Positions 63,441 through 64,000 of a stretch of DNA of 64,000 bases are shown here, in pieces; within the stretch, counting starts at the first letter, position 1; every line of letters begins with the position of its first letter. The stretch is from Halobacillus shinanisalinarum (GTDB lineage: Bacteria > Bacillota > Bacilli > Bacillales > Halobacillaceae): positions 4,132,001 through 4,196,000 of the forward strand of contig NZ_CP095074.1 in assembly GCF_022919835.1 (NCBI RefSeq), given 5' to 3'. Below the pieces are notes generated by a model. It ran no database searches and was not told the DNA's origin. It saw only the letters and a program-made list of their open reading frames with translations. A program made the position numbers and the translations under genes.

Positions 63441-64000
63441 ATGAAAGGAAAAAAGTGGTTTGTACTAGCGTTGACATTAGTTCTAAGTATTTTTCTGTCC
63501 GCCTGTAGTGGAGAAGATTCAGAAACTAGTTCTGAAGGCAATAGTGATGGAGAAAGTTCTAAATCCAGCAAACAGGTACTTAATCTAATTGATAAAGCGG
63601 AAATTCCGTCAATGGATTCATCACTCACGATAGATGCGCTGGCATCTCAGTGGTTAGGATCAACAAAGGATGGACTGTATCGCCTTGGCGAAGGCGGTGA
63701 GCCGGAGCCTGGAATTGCGATGGAGCACGAGGTAAGTGATGACGGATTAGTATGGACCTTTCATTTACGCGATGATGCGACATGGTCTAATGGAGACCCT
63801 GTTACGGCACATGACTTTGTTTTTGCCTGGCAGCGGGCGGTTGATCCAGACACAGGGTCTGAGTACGGTCCCTATATGATGGGGGGCGTGATTAAAAACG
63901 CTACAGCTGTTTCAAAAGGGGAAGTGTCTGTTGATGAATTAGGAGTAAAAGCTGTTGATGATTATACTTTTGAAGTTACGTTAGAGCAGCCAACACCTTA
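63441..64000 (+). CDS. Oligopeptide ABC transporter substrate-binding lipoprotein, 5' part
   Basis: Open to the window edge (186 codons seen). Signal peptide and lipobox LSAC (C22), a serine/glutamate-rich linker, then the SBP_bac_5 domain start (KQVLNLIDKAEIPSMDSSLT; WLGSTKDGLYRLGEGGEPEPG, given in part), and the family motif FHLRDDATWSNGDPVTAHDFVFAW, split here. This resembles OppA/AppA, the peptide-binding component; in B. subtilis the app and opp operons lie near trpS. GGGAGG lies 7-8 nt upstream. The permease and ATPase genes would be beyond this window. Confidence 0.88.
   Translation, partial: MKGKKWFVLALTLVLSIFLSACSGEDSETSSEGNSDGESSKSSKQVLNLIDKAEIPSMDSSLTIDALASQWLGSTKDGLYRLGEGGEPEPGIAMEHEVSDDGLVWTFHLRDDATWSNGDPVTAHDFVFAWQRAVDPDTGSEYGPYMMGGVIKNATAVSKGEVSVDELGVKAVDDYTFEVTLEQPTP

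Overview
The window is chromosomal DNA of a low-to-moderate GC Gram-positive endospore former of the family Bacillaceae. Complete gerPABCDEF, comK, ecsABC, addAB and a trpS T-box leader support this. Gene order follows the Bacillus subtilis chromosome in long blocks: trpP-hit-ecsABC, hmoB-pbpF-hemEHY, yhfH-yhfI-lplJ-lcfB, comK-yhjD-yhjE-sip-addB-addA-yisB-gerP, yisL-asnO, yitS-yitT-yitU-yitV-yitW, and yjzD-yjaV-med-fabHA-fabF-yjbA-trpS-opp. A moderately halophilic genus such as Halobacillus or a relative is my guess from this mosaic, not something proved by the sequence. I see no rRNA, tRNA, CRISPR array, prophage or transposase gene.

Layout: 0-6 kb holds tryptophan uptake (trpP, with TRAP triplets over its ribosome binding site), HIT hydrolase, the Ecs transporter and an M20 amidohydrolase. 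6-14 kb holds a ferritin-like protein, a disulfide-bond pair, heme-degrading HmoB, class A PBP and the late heme pathway. 14-20 kb holds a LacI-type regulator, yhfH/yhfI, lipoate ligase and a fatty acyl-CoA ligase behind an exact FadR operator. 20-33 kb holds the competence master regulator, an SOS-box gene, signal peptidase, the AddAB recombination nuclease and the gerP spore-coat operon. 33-40 kb holds accessory genes: a DUF418 membrane protein, a lipase-like hydrolase, an arsRBC arsenic operon and rocD. 40-52 kb holds asparagine synthetase behind a perfect Fur box, a membrane-anchored GH13 protein, and DegV, YitT, YitU, YitV and YitW. 51-54 kb holds mobB-moaE-moaD and uppP. 54-64 kb holds med, fabHA-fabF, an LCP ligase, trpS with its T-box leader and the start of an oligopeptide-binding lipoprotein.

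Two things run through the whole window. First, several intergenic repeat families are interspersed. One is a MITE-like element with ends TGTTCAAAAAGT (seven copies; two have perfect 8-bp target duplications, and one sits between the FapR-type promoter and fabHA). Another is a foldable repeat with AGACACGA/TCGTGTCT arms (two copies). There are also three unrelated degenerate tandem repeat types, all with a unit of about 21 bp. Second, five genes (hemH, a DUF3939-like gene, an alpha/beta hydrolase, arsR, fabF) are each broken by one base, and every break is at a homopolymer. Restoring one base restores a normal family protein in each case, so sequencing error is a more likely explanation than five real pseudogenes.

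I did not find a clearly undescribed multi-gene system. The strongest leads are the MITE family and its placement in the fabHA leader, the Fur box in front of asparagine synthetase, the row of perfect inverted repeats after lcfB, the 21-bp-period repeats, and several very short genes.
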